Shown here: piece after piece, positions 54,960 through 64,000 of the stretch
Layout of the letters: every line of letters begins with the position of its first letter
How positions within the stretch are numbered: position 1 is the first letter of the stretch
Origin: Bremia lactucae
Lineage: Eukaryota > Oomycota > Peronosporomycetes > Peronosporales > Peronosporaceae
Reading direction: 5' to 3'
DNA: 64,000 nt
Assembly (NCBI RefSeq): GCF_004359215.1
Contig: NC_090621.1
Coordinates: forward strand, 2,886,109-2,950,108
Made by a program: the position numbers and the translations under genes
Notes under the pieces: generated by a model
Database searches by the model: none
Told to the model about the DNA's origin: nothing
The model's input: the letters and a program-made list of their open reading frames with translations, nothing else

Positions 54960-55800
54960 CTATGGAGCTAATGCTTGATGAGCAAGAGCTAAAAGGTTCT
55001 TACTCGATAAATAAGAGTCACTCTTAAACAACAGGTTGGGTATACGTAGGTAGCGTAAGCCATTCACGAAAAAATAATGTATGCTCTGTCGAAGCATCCA
55101 CTGCATTGTTGATGGCACATTTTTCTGGCGAGAACTTGCTCCAACATGTACTGGACGTATCCGCGAAGAATTTATTATGGGTTCGGTTTGCAGGCTCGGA
55201 TTGACCATCTCTTCCAATGATCAGAAGTTAAGATTTCAACTATGTTCCAAGTGATTTGAACACAGTTTGCCAAAATTCCGCCGTGAATCAAGGGTCTCAA
55301 TCTGAGACCAGCTCACGAGTAATCCATAGAGTCGAAATATCGTGTCAACAAGACACGAGCATAACCTTTGGCTGTGATCGACTCCGGGACGGCAGCAAGA
55401 TGTAGCATCTTGCTTGAACGATCACGGAAATAAGAATACCATTATTCTTGTTACTGCCTTCAGGGTCCAAAGACGAACTCCACATATACGGAAAACCAAC
55501 ACTCTGTCGGAAAAAAAGAGGCTATAACGGAGCACGGGATGATGCACTGGGCTTTACCCGTTGACAAACTTTGCAAGCACATATGTACTTGCGGACGAAT
55601 TCATACTGGCGTGGCCAGTAGAAGTCGCGAGTTATTGTGAGGCAAGTCTTCTCACGTCCACGATGACCACTTTTTGGTGCATCGTGGCACTCATATATGA
55701 TGCGTAATCGCAAATCATTATGGGTGGGGATGACGACCCGAGGATTGTCGCTAGCAATGGCTGTGTAATACAATAACCATTGAGAGTTATATATCAATCT
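54960..55800 (-). pseudogene. Integrase of the minus-strand A element
   Basis: The zinc-binding domain is at 55797-55522 (YECHDAPKSGHRGREKTCLT, FYWPRQYEFVRKYICACKVC, QRVKPS), with the HHCC residues mostly present. The core at 55500-55240 is broken. The C-terminal region at 55217-54960 (SIHYFFVNGLRYLRIPNLLF, the remnant of the FxxxYGxxPR turn) leads to the pol tail near 54460. Confidence 0.88.
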
Positions 55801-55884
55801 GCTGAGGATCGATACAATGTCGACAACCCTTTTAAGAATTGTTGATATGAATTTCTAAGGTAATTTATCAACCCTTGTAGAGCT

Positions 55885-56420
55885 TTATTTTCTTGATAAG
55901 CTCCTTAAACGTCGTCGAGTGTTTCTTGACGTCGGAACACTTATTGTTGCAACAGATGCCTTATGCTCACTGTTAATTCGCGCAGCCGGCACAAAATCGG
56001 GCCGGCGTAAATTGGCATCAGCGACGACGTTAAGTCGTTTTAGTTTATACTCCACGGAGAATAAGACTCCGCGAACAAAGACAACCATCTCGTCATTCCT
56101 TGCGAGAGGTGTGGACTGTTTACGGCCGTGCGTAATGACGCATGGTCCGTATATACAATGAACGGTCTATTTCCCAAAAGATAGGCCCTTAACATAGCCA
56201 GTGCGTATTTCATGGCAAAGAGTTCCTTGTCATGCTTTGGATACTTGCGTTCAGCTGGTTGAAGCTGACGCGATTGATAACAGACGACGCTCTCTGCGCA
56301 GTCTGTGACATTTTGCATTAACGCGCAGCCGATTGCAAAATTCTGGCGTTAAGATTACATGAATGGTCGGTCCTTGTCCGCAATCGCCAATCCTGGCGAA
56401 TGCGTCAAGCGCTGCTTGTT
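55885..56420 (-). pseudogene. RNase H of the minus-strand A element
   Basis: 56318-56040 reads VVCYQSRQLQPAERKYPKHD, KELFAMKYALAMLRAYLLGN and YTDHASLRTAVNSPHLSQGM, the well-known RNase H segment. The end, VEYKLKRLNVVADANLRRPD (N-V-xADALSRRPD type), is at 56050-55990. Largely intact, with a frameshift at about 56045. Confidence 0.92.
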
Positions 56421-56569
56421 ACCCTCAAAGGAACGCTGACAATCAGCGCTTCTTATAACCGCTTTACAATTTCTTCATCAAAAAAGAAATATGTACTGTC
56501 GTTTTGGAATATTTGCGGGAGAATTTGTGCAGGTACGTCGCTTAGCCGAGGAACTTTTGGAGTCGCTTG

Positions 56570-57515
56570 ATATCGACTGGCACAGGTTAATCCGTTTACG
56601 CCTTGATCTTTTCAGGATCCGGGCGTACACCGTATTTACTCACAATGCACCCAAGAATGGTATTTCTCTTGCAGCGAATATACACTTCTTGTAATTTTTA
56701 TACCAGTTGTCCGAACCTTTCGCACGTGGGTAGGATGTACGTCAACGTCCGAGTTTCCATTCATGGCTCTGCTATGAATGAAAATATCATCAAAATCACT
56801 CGGTAGGAAATTCGGCACCGAACTTAACAGATTTGGTTACACATCAATCTAATATAACAGGGGCATTTCTAAGTCCCTGTGGCATGCTGACTGCTGTGAA
56901 CGAGATATCCTGTTCACGCATAAGGATCTGATAGATTCCATCCATTAGATCCATCGTCGAAAAGATAGAAATTTGTGACATACCCTCAATGATTACGTAT
57001 TTTCGTCGTATCGGCGTTTGAGCCGTACCGTTGCAGCACTCAATTTATTGAATGCATGCACAATCCGCCATCTTTCTGTTGCTTTACGCACACAGAAGAT
57101 TGGAGAGCTATGTGGGGAAGTTGACTCCCTCACATGGCCTGCTGCGAAGCGTTCGGCAAAAAAAATTGTCGATGGCTGTTACTTGTTCACGAGGCAATGG
57201 CCATTGCTTCTTGACACAGTATTTCGAGCTTGGGATCAGGTCGATTTCGTGCGAGTGCCGGTACTGATTCAGGAAGACATCCTTGTATTCTAATAAATCC
57301 TTATATAAAGGGTTTGTTTTCGAAGACTCCCAGGATTGGAACGTAAAACGATCCGTCCGAGTCTTCTCATCGAGGACACTTTCGTCCACCGATGAGCTGC
57401 TGAGAAATCGTTCGTTCATAGGAAATACTATTGCCGACCCAATATCGGCCACGTAGTTGTCACCCGTGACAAGTACGTAGATCTGCTTGACTTTGCCACT
57501 ACACAGATCACGCAA
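56570..57515 (-). pseudogene. Reverse transcriptase of the minus-strand A element
   Basis: It begins in the frame 57515-57108 (SSSSVDESVLDEKTRTDRFT, SKYCVKKQWPLPREQVTAID). Broken middle parts follow. The polymerase motif reads SDFDDIFIHSRAMNG at about 56790-56750, so the Tyr of YxDD is replaced by Asp. The thumb region follows to 56570 with stops. Confidence 0.88.
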
Positions 57516-58029
57516 GAACCGTTACGATTCAAGCGTTGGGAATTGAGTATTTCCGAAGTTAACTTCGGAGGCGCTATTTGATCAAGTGTATAAGCGCCTA
57601 CACTTGATCCACTGTTTTCTAAGACATTTAATGTCTCAGCTTTATACGTGGAACTTTTATTGAATGGTACCTGGGAATCTTTCACTGCAGGTTTCTGGGG
57701 ACTTATTCCCACAGATTCTTTAAGACTTGATCCCTTTAAAGACTTAATCTTTTAAGTTTTATCCTGGGGAATATCCTACCCAACTACCTCTTGCTGTGGT
57801 TGCGCCACCACAGCGACATCCTTTACGATCGACTCTTCAGTCGATCTAGGACTTTTGCACTGTTTCTTATTGACAGGCGCTTCAACTTTCTTAGATGTTG
57901 CTATTCAAGCAAGCATCCTTGTTGCGTACCACTCAACTTATTCGAGTGGTCGAACTTCGACGCTGCCTGTGCTTGTGCAGCCGTCGGCATCTAACTCACA
58001 GTGTGTTGGCCATTCACATTGAAGTTTTT

Positions 58030-58860
58030 TCAAGTCATGCTAACGATCGAACCACAATCGAGGCTATCGCACTCACTCGTAGGACATCCACACGCTTGTG
58101 AACGCTCCAAGACGTTAATCAGCTGGCCATCCGAAGAACAAGAGACAGCCATCATCCCGGCTTGATGCTGCCAAATTATACATGGCTCGTACTTTCTGAG
58201 CCATATTAATGCAAAGATGACATTAAAATTATCATCCAAATCTAGTACGATGAAATCATCATTTTACTGTTTACCCTTTGACGTGTATTGAATACTATCT
58301 ACACATTTGCTTACTGTTGCAGGTGCGCCTGTTGCTAGGCACCTGCCATCCTCGTTAGACGAATTCGCGCTCATTAAATTTGAATTGCGTTCTTCTAGCG
58401 GTTGGCGTCTAATAAATTTATTCGACGCCCCACAATCGACTATGGACTTAAGTGGCAATTTATTTGGCACTTTCATTATCAGGGTGATGAGTATAACCTC
58501 ATCCCCTGGGGCAGTTAAGGACAATGTTTGTGTGTGAGGAGCAACTTTCATCAAAACGCCTGCAAATTCTTTTGACGTTGCTGGATCAGTAGGGCGCTCC
58601 GCACCTACTGACCCCGAACAATCCGCCTCGCCGTTGCGATTTCGCATCAGCGTCGGATCCGCGTACGCGCTCTTTTCGCTCAGTGATTTTATGCACTGGT
58701 CGTGGGACACTACACTCATAGGCGTAGTGGCCCCCTTTTTGACAGCATTTACATTTCTGTAATCGTTTGTAACTTGAAGAGAGAGGTTATCGCTCTCTGC
58801 AAAGGAGAGATACATAGTACTGGACCACCGTATTCTTGTCGTCTTGGTGACGATAAGCAC
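58030..58860 (-). pseudogene. Aspartic protease region of the minus-strand A element
   Basis: A 198-codon open frame, 58860-58264. It holds the protease motif in SIVDCGASNKFIRRQPLEER (D-C-G-A-S, where DSGAS is usual; about 58445-58390). The downstream part at 58239-58030 reads FNVIFALIWLRKYEPCIIWQ, the ILGxxWLxxxxPWIDW end. A stop just after TSKGKQ separates the parts. Confidence 0.87.
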
Positions 58861-58899
58861 CAGAGTGGACGAAAGGTTGTTTATGAGTGAAAATCTCCT

Positions 58900-59633
58900 A
58901 ATCCATAGAGATCGCTTGGTCTAGCGAATTTAATTCCAGCCGGAACAGGTGGGCCTTAACAGGACCGTCTGCGAGACATTTAATATACACAGTCACCTAT
59001 GTTTGTTCATCAATTATATGATTCACGATACAATGACCAGGTATCGTGTATGTTGAGCATAAGTGTGTAGATTAAGCATCCCCTGTTTCAAATCCAGGAG
59101 CTTGGCTCGAGCCCTGAATTAGCCACGTGGCGGCTCAAATGTTAGTCAATGCCGGGTCTTAGAGATTTCATACGATACAATGACTAATGGGTCGGGAAGC
59201 TTGAGACCCAAGGCCCAAGATTTGGCAAGTCCGGCAAAGTTAGACATAACTAATTTCACTTTCGTCGCATCATCACTGATACGACGAGCTTCCATGGCAT
59301 CGTCTAATTCGACGAGCCATCTTAATAGAGAGTCGCGTTCAACCACCTTAACCTTAGAGCTCTCTATCTTTATCCATTAGCAGCATGTAAATGCTGCTGT
59401 CTTAACAGTTCCAACTGTTGAGCACCCTTTTCTCTTAACTCATCCGCGTGTTGAGAGCCTTGCTGGTGAAGCATGGCTAATTTCTCTTTGGCCCTGATGA
59501 GTTCGTGTTGAATGAACTCAACAATGGCCGCATGCTGCTCATTTGTGTTCAGAGTGAACAGCATAGCGCAAACGGCTGGCCCGCCTACGACCGAGCTCAT
59601 TAGTTCGATCGCTCTCCATTCAAGATCACTCAA
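58900..59633 (-). pseudogene. Gag of the minus-strand A element
   Basis: The start MSDLEWRAIELMSSVVGGPA at 59633 is followed by a long helical Gln/Glu/His-rich region (FIQHELIRAKEKLAMLHQQG). The capsid-like part is at 59346-59146 (LLRWLVELDDAMEARRISDD, FAGLAKSWALGLKLPDPLVI). A stop separates the two. It is the best preserved gag start of family A; the ATG is 135 bp inside the LTR boundary. Confidence 0.88.
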
Positions 59634-59767
59634 ATGAGTAAACCTTTCACTCGTTGTGTGACAACCTCCTTTTTAGGGTCTTGAAAGGTCCCTCCTTCTT
59701 CATCCAACATGTCCAAGTTAGATAAAACGTGCGTCGGCCATTGAACGGACTACGAAGTGCTACTGGG

Positions 59768-60525
59768 TGTAATGGGCCACCTTTCACTATTACTGATAAG
59801 TACTAGTTAACCTCACACTGACTACAGTGTGGGTGAGGTGTCTCTAAGTTTCACGTACACAAGAGTACAGAGAAATGTTTCTATTTAGCTAAGGATATGT
59901 AGCTTTAAGGTCTCGACTAAGTCTTGAGAATAGAGACAAAGTTAAACTGTATCAATGTATTTACTTTCCTACGTAACGATCTTCTGTTTACTACTGAACT
60001 TATTGTATTACTAATTTACTAAGTATAGCACCTCATTGCGCACCGCACAAATGTGTCTTATAACGATTGGCGAGGTTGATTAAGACTTAGATCAACCAAT
60101 CAATAGAGCTGACGTCTTGATGTATCTATATTGCCAAATTTGGTAATATTTGAACTATATAAGTCAAAATAAAAAAGATAACAATTGTGTACTTCTCAGG
60201 TTTGTACCCATCCTCTTTATTTTAGTATGAAGACTTATATAAAGTCACGACAGGATGAAGCAACGTCGTTATTAGGTGGGGTTTGGGGCTTTTTTTTATA
60301 AAAAATTGTCTTTTTAATTAATCATAGTTTATTTCTTCTCATAGGTCATACTATTTATTAATTCTCTTATAGGAAATAATATTCATGTAACAGTACACCG
60401 GGTTCGACTTAAAGTTAAATCAAATATTTTTAGCCTCAATTTTATTAAATTTCGTAATGGTGGAATCATAATTGTGTACTTCTTAATTTCATTTTATAGG
60501 AAACAATATTTATGTAACGCGATAC
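59768..60525 (-). repeat. Family A LTR with internal duplication
   Basis: On the plus strand it starts TGTAATGGGCCACCTTTCAC. It has a first end-like site at TGTAACAGTACACCGGG (60386-60402) and a second at TGTAACGCGATAC (60514). The segment between repeats the ATTGTGTACTTCT...GGAAAC/ATAATATTYATGTAAC part of the LTR, so the 60402-60525 part is a diverged duplicate. It is the last transposon sequence before the host genes. Confidence 0.75.
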
Positions 60526-60893
60526 AGTTCAGGCTTGATATCCACCCCGATTCGTGTTTACAGGCTGAGTTACAAGCCATCGTGATTAAATAATCGTACT
60601 TGGCTGCTGTCGATAGATCGGACAGCAAGCCTCGTGATCAAAAACCCATAGGCTGATATAATCATAAACGAACACGAAAATACGCCAGAAAGGCAAGGAT
60701 GGATACTTCAATTTCTTTTCACACAAATAATATTGATATTCAAATGGTCAAATGACTGCGAAACATTTTTTCAGTTGCTTAACGAATCAAATTGCGTCAA
60801 AACACAAACAAATTTAAGATATTCAGTTAAATATTTATTCATAACGTAGTACTTCTACGGTAAAGCAGTTAATTTGTATGTGTTTGATTAAGC
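60526..60893. other. MCM10 downstream region
   Basis: AT-rich non-coding DNA between the LTR and the MCM10 stop codon, presumably holding its 3' UTR and polyadenylation site. No other gene seen. Confidence 0.6.
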
Positions 60894-62334
60894 TTATTTC
60901 TTCGCTGGATTCATAAACTGCATCATATTGATTTTCTTGGGTTTCACTGACTTGAACGATTTTCCATCTCTTGAACGAACAGCGGACCTCAAACCATCCC
61001 AAAACAATATCAATAAAAACCACCAAACGCAAAAAAATAACAACGGAAGCGACTCACAATATCTTTTGAGCTCGGCTGGAGAAACCACGATTTCCATTCG
61101 TAGTCGTATTGATTGTCTGATGTTGCGTGGCTGTATTAAAAAGTTGAGGCTGTCGAAGTTGGTCCATGAGACTCACAACTTGTAGCTCTTTCTTGTTGGA
61201 AAGAAGAGCTGTGTCTCCTTCGTTTTCACGTTCAATAAAAGCTGGTAAAGCAATAGACCCATCTAAAACGCTAGCACCTGCACTCGTACGCTTGCGTTTC
61301 TTAAAGCTTGAGGCTTTCCATTCACTTGCACGTGACTGGAGTATAGAAGTCGATACAAATCCTCCTGCTGACACGTTTTTTGGCTTGGTAAGATCCGCAA
61401 AAAGCGTTTTACGTATATTGCCTGCCGAATTATTAAGCTGTGGTCGATCTTTTCCAGCCTTTATAAAATTTAAAGCAATATGGTGCAAACAATACTGTGT
61501 CTTTGAATATACGCGTTAGATGGAAGAAAAGAGTCCGTATTTTATATTTCCTACCTTTGCCGTATTAATGGCAACTCGACAACGAGTTTCTCCTGAGGTT
61601 TTTCCTTTACATATTCCAAAATCCATGGCTTGACCTAATTGGACAATTTCAGGTGCTAAACTGGCTTTAAATGCAAAAGTGTTCTTTTCAGTCGCGGGAA
61701 GCAACGTGGCGTTTAAAATGGCTACAAGTGACCCAAGCGGTTCTCTCCAATGAGTAGCGTAAGCGTCTCCAAAGAGAAAAAGACTTAATTCGACCCCTTC
61801 GAGGTTTGACAAACCCCACACCATATAGGTTGACCCATTGGCTGCTGCCTTTGATAGTGTTTTTCGCGTCATAACACCTATCGTGACCCAATCAAGCTAT
61901 ACAAAAACGGGTCTTTGATTTCGAAAAAAAAAAAACTTACATAATACATTTAATCGTACCTTTTTATTCGTGAAAGTTTCTTTTGGAACACGATCTAGTT
62001 CGTGGAGCTGAATAAACTTTCGACCTTCCATCTCCTCGCGTAGTGCCTTTGCTGAAATTAATCGATTAATGATACGCAATTTTGAAAACTCTTCTACCGC
62101 TTCACTAGTGGTTTTCGACGATTCTATGCATTTAGTAGAGATGGTCTTCGAGTTGGATGGTTGGAGTTGTGACGTGGTAGAATCACGTTGTAACAATGGC
62201 TCCTTGGACTTGGCATGTGAAGGTGTTGCATCACGTTGACCTTGAATGGGTCGAGTGACTACTTTACCGTTGCTTTGGGAAAGACTTGACCAATTCCACT
62301 TTTGTAAGGCAGCGACCGAGTCTTCCTGATTCAT
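60894..62334 (-). CDS. MCM10: MCM10 replication initiation factor, four exons
   Basis: CDS complement(join(60894..60987, 61058..61494, 61555..61896, 61960..62334)), 415 residues, in frame throughout, with introns of 70, 60 and 63 bp (donors GTGAGT, GTAGGA, GTACGA). Mcm10 loads and stabilises the CMG helicase and polymerase alpha at origins in the nucleus. Signature: LRIINRLISAKALREEMEGR (about residues 86-105), then across intron 1 LDWVTIGVMTRKTLSKAAAN, GSTYMVWGLSNLEGVELSLF and LFGDAYATHWREPLGSLVAI (OB fold, to about 215). The zinc finger has Cys221, Cys231, Cys241 and His244 (CX9CX9CX2H), with the third Cys just after intron 2. The C-terminal 150 residues are basic and low-complexity. ATG at 62334 is the first in-frame Met. 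The ABC1-kinase stop lies 95 bp upstream, on the same strand. Confidence 0.95.
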
Positions 62335-62429
62335 GGCGTCAAATCGACTGTATATCCAATTTCACTTATCCGTGTTTCTTACATAATGTATCTATTTTTT
62401 TATTTGAATTATTGTCGATTGATTACATG

Positions 62430-64000
62430 CTACAAATTTCGACTATCAGCTTCAGCATCACAAAGCACCTGCCTCGCGACTTTTTCCCAGCTTTGAGCAT
62501 GTGAAAACTTATAATGAAGAAGGTAGCTAAAGCCACGAAGCAATAACGAACAGCGAAACGCCATGACGTATTCATCAGGAACGTACTCAATTCGATCAAT
62601 TCTGTTCCATAAAAGAACAATATCAAAAATCAATAATTGTCAGTCACAAACGTACTTTGTACGTACGTATCCAAGTGCTCGAGAAACAGCTGGGGGTTCA
62701 TGCCTTCCGTAACCGTCAGATCATCATTATCCATCATCAAATGGGCTTGTTTTTCCAAAAAATATGGGTCCATCTTGGTCGTTCGAATGCGCATATCTTT
62801 CGTCAAGACGTCCACAATGTCCTTCTGGGATCCCTCTGAAAGAGCAACAATCAGTTTTGCCAGGTGAAGGCGGTGTTCTTTCGAAATGGATTTGACTTGG
62901 CCATAGTCAATGAGGCCAAGACGCCCATCGTCAAGAAGCAAAATATTACCCGGGTGGGGATCCCCATTAAAGAATCCATTGATGAAAATCTCATAGCCAT
63001 GGACGTCCATAATAAGCTTAAGAATCTGAGGAAGATTAAGCAACTGAGGTGGTTTTTCGTCTTGTATAGTCCACTCCCGTGGGGCTACGAACCCAAGCGT
63101 GTACGCATACGACAATTGACGAATGCGTCGCAAGAAGCGCTTCATTCCAAGTGTGAGCCCATACAATTGAAGCTGTAATGAAGATGGTCCAGTCTCCATT
63201 CCAAATCCTTGGGCCTCCCGTTCTTTATCCTTTCGTTCCTGGTCCTGTTTTAACATCTCGACCGTCATTCTTTTATCAGCTGCAATGGTCTCAAAGTGAT
63301 CTTGAATCCCGTCCAGCAACTTCCGGCCTTGGAGATATTCCATCACTAAAACTTCTTTTGTACACAACGCAATCTTTGGTTTCGGGATTGCCACTTTGGC
63401 TGCATAGGGACTATTCGCAATGTTTCTACGCACAGTGGCTAAATTTTTAGCTTCCTCAATATAATTAAATTCCGTCATAAATTGTTTTTCCACTTCTAGT
63501 AAAAATGGAAGATGCGCGGGCTGAAAAAAACGACAAAAATCTTGAATTGTTTTAATATCCCAACGAAAAAACGTTTCGGCATCGGGATGCTGTACTTTAA
63601 TAGCAACTTCTTCGCCAGTTAAAAGCACTGCTCGATGGGCTTGACCAATCGACGCAGCTCCTAACGGCTTGGGATCAATCGATTGAAACAGCTCTTGAAC
63701 AGGCTTTCCATAGCTCGCTTCAATGATAGCAGAGATTTCTGCTAACGACTTGGAAGGGGCGTCGTCCTGGAGCTTGGCGGCGCGGTCGAGGTACTGTTTT
63801 GGCAGTACGTCGGGTCTCGTGGACCCTGTCTGAGCTAACTTGACGTAAAAGCCCTTAAGCTCAAGTACGATTTCAAACACCTCAGGTGCGTACTTATCAT
63901 GAAGTTGTTCGTACGCAAGCTGTTGCGCCTTGTCCGACAGCTGGGCGTGCTCTATGTACAGCTGCGTGGCGCGGTAGTGCAGATAGATAGGGAAAGCTTT
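62430..64000 (-). CDS. ABC1/UbiB-family atypical protein kinase (5' partial)
   Basis: Reading is open from the window edge at 64000, so the start is missing. CDS complement(join(62430..62601, 62667..>64000)), 501 visible codons. The family (COQ8/ADCK/ABC1K) regulates quinone and lipid metabolism in mitochondria or plastids. Visible motifs: KLAQTGSTRPDVLPKQYLDR (KxGQ-like, here KLAQ), LGAASIGQAHRAVL (Ala-rich loop), VAIKVQHPDAETFF (ATP-binding Lys), FMTEFNYIEEAKN, NGDPHPGNILLLDDG (catalytic loop) and LGLIDYGQVKSI (DYG in place of DFG). A 65-bp intron (donor GTACGT at 62666, acceptor CAG at 62602) is proposed because the C-terminal reading IDRIEYVPDEYVMAFRCSLL is family-like and in another frame; a 50-bp alternative with donor GTTTGT is possible. 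The visible start of the frame is not the true N-terminus. Confidence 0.93.

Larger units (their letters stand above)
54440..59633 (-). mobile_element. Gypsy family A element, most complete copy, minus strand
   Basis: The fullest A element: gag (59633-58900), protease (58860-58030), linker (57990-57530), RT (57515-56570), RNase H (56420-55885), integrase (55800-54960) and the pol tail to about 54460. An LTR is at 59768-60525 upstream and an antisense ORF downstream. Each domain has at least one disabling change. It provides the domain map for the other A fragments. Confidence 0.92.

Noticed and set aside
1..60525. Endogenous retrovirus with an envelope gene
   Set aside because: No sequence between pol and 3' LTR resembles an envelope (no signal peptide or transmembrane segments); only the antisense ORF is found there.
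1..64000. CRISPR arrays, bacterial operons or riboswitches
   Set aside because: No short regular repeats with unique spacers; introns and retroelements show a eukaryotic genome.

Overview
The window looks like a transposon-dense stretch of an oomycete nuclear genome (Phytophthora or downy-mildew type). This is inferred from the make-up of the sequence: spliced eukaryotic genes with 60-70 bp GT-AG introns, a secreted CAP protein alone among retroelements, and many degenerate Ty3/gypsy chromoviruses. No database search was possible. Only three host genes can be supported: a CAP/PR-1-like secreted protein (33582-34526, +), MCM10 (60894-62334, -, four exons) and an ABC1/UbiB-family atypical kinase (62430 to beyond 64000, -).

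Almost everything from 1 to 60.5 kb is mobile DNA, nearly all broken by stops, frameshifts and deletions. I use working family names. Family A (gypsy, chromodomain, about 535 bp LTR) lies at 1-10.1 kb, 19.4-23.9 kb and 51.4-60.5 kb. Family B (gypsy, about 530 bp LTR) lies at 18.25-19.08 kb, 35.03-46.92 kb and 51.2 kb. Family C (gypsy pol with chromodomain) lies at 15.9-18.2 kb. Family D (gypsy, about 480 bp LTR) lies at 10.1-14.5 kb. Family E is known only from two inverted LTRs at 31.4-32.4 kb. There are also three non-LTR (LINE) pieces at 24.0-30.6 kb, a pogo/Tigger-like DDE transposase relic at 47.5-48.2 kb, a Ty1/copia integrase fragment at 50.5-51.1 kb, and a SINE-like insertion inside a B LTR at 18.5 kb.

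Layout: 1-5.8 kb A pol (+), its RT split by an unidentified 1.4 kb insertion; 5.3-6.9 kb antisense ORF (-); 7.08-9.9 kb A LTRs and gag (+); 10.1-14.5 kb element D; 14.5-15.9 kb nothing recognised; 15.9-18.2 kb element C; 18.25-19.08 kb B LTR with SINE-like insert; 19.4-23.9 kb A fragments, largely an inverted copy of 6.5-9.1 kb; 24-30.6 kb LINEs; 30.75-32.4 kb minisatellite and E LTRs; 33.6 kb CAP gene; 35-46.9 kb B elements forming a large imperfect palindrome; 47-51.1 kb direct repeat, pogo relic, unrecognised DNA and copia fragment; 51.2-60.5 kb B fragment and A elements; 60.9-64 kb the host genes. N-runs lie at 28628-29200, 39066-39953, 48371-48470 and 52599-52698.

The most interesting structure is a recurrent long ORF antisense to pol. 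It starts near the 3' LTR, runs back towards pol and overlaps the chromodomain-coding end on the opposite strand. It is seen in several A copies and in C. The other notable structures are two large inverted duplications of already dead elements, and apparent exchange of 60-70 bp patches between families A and B.
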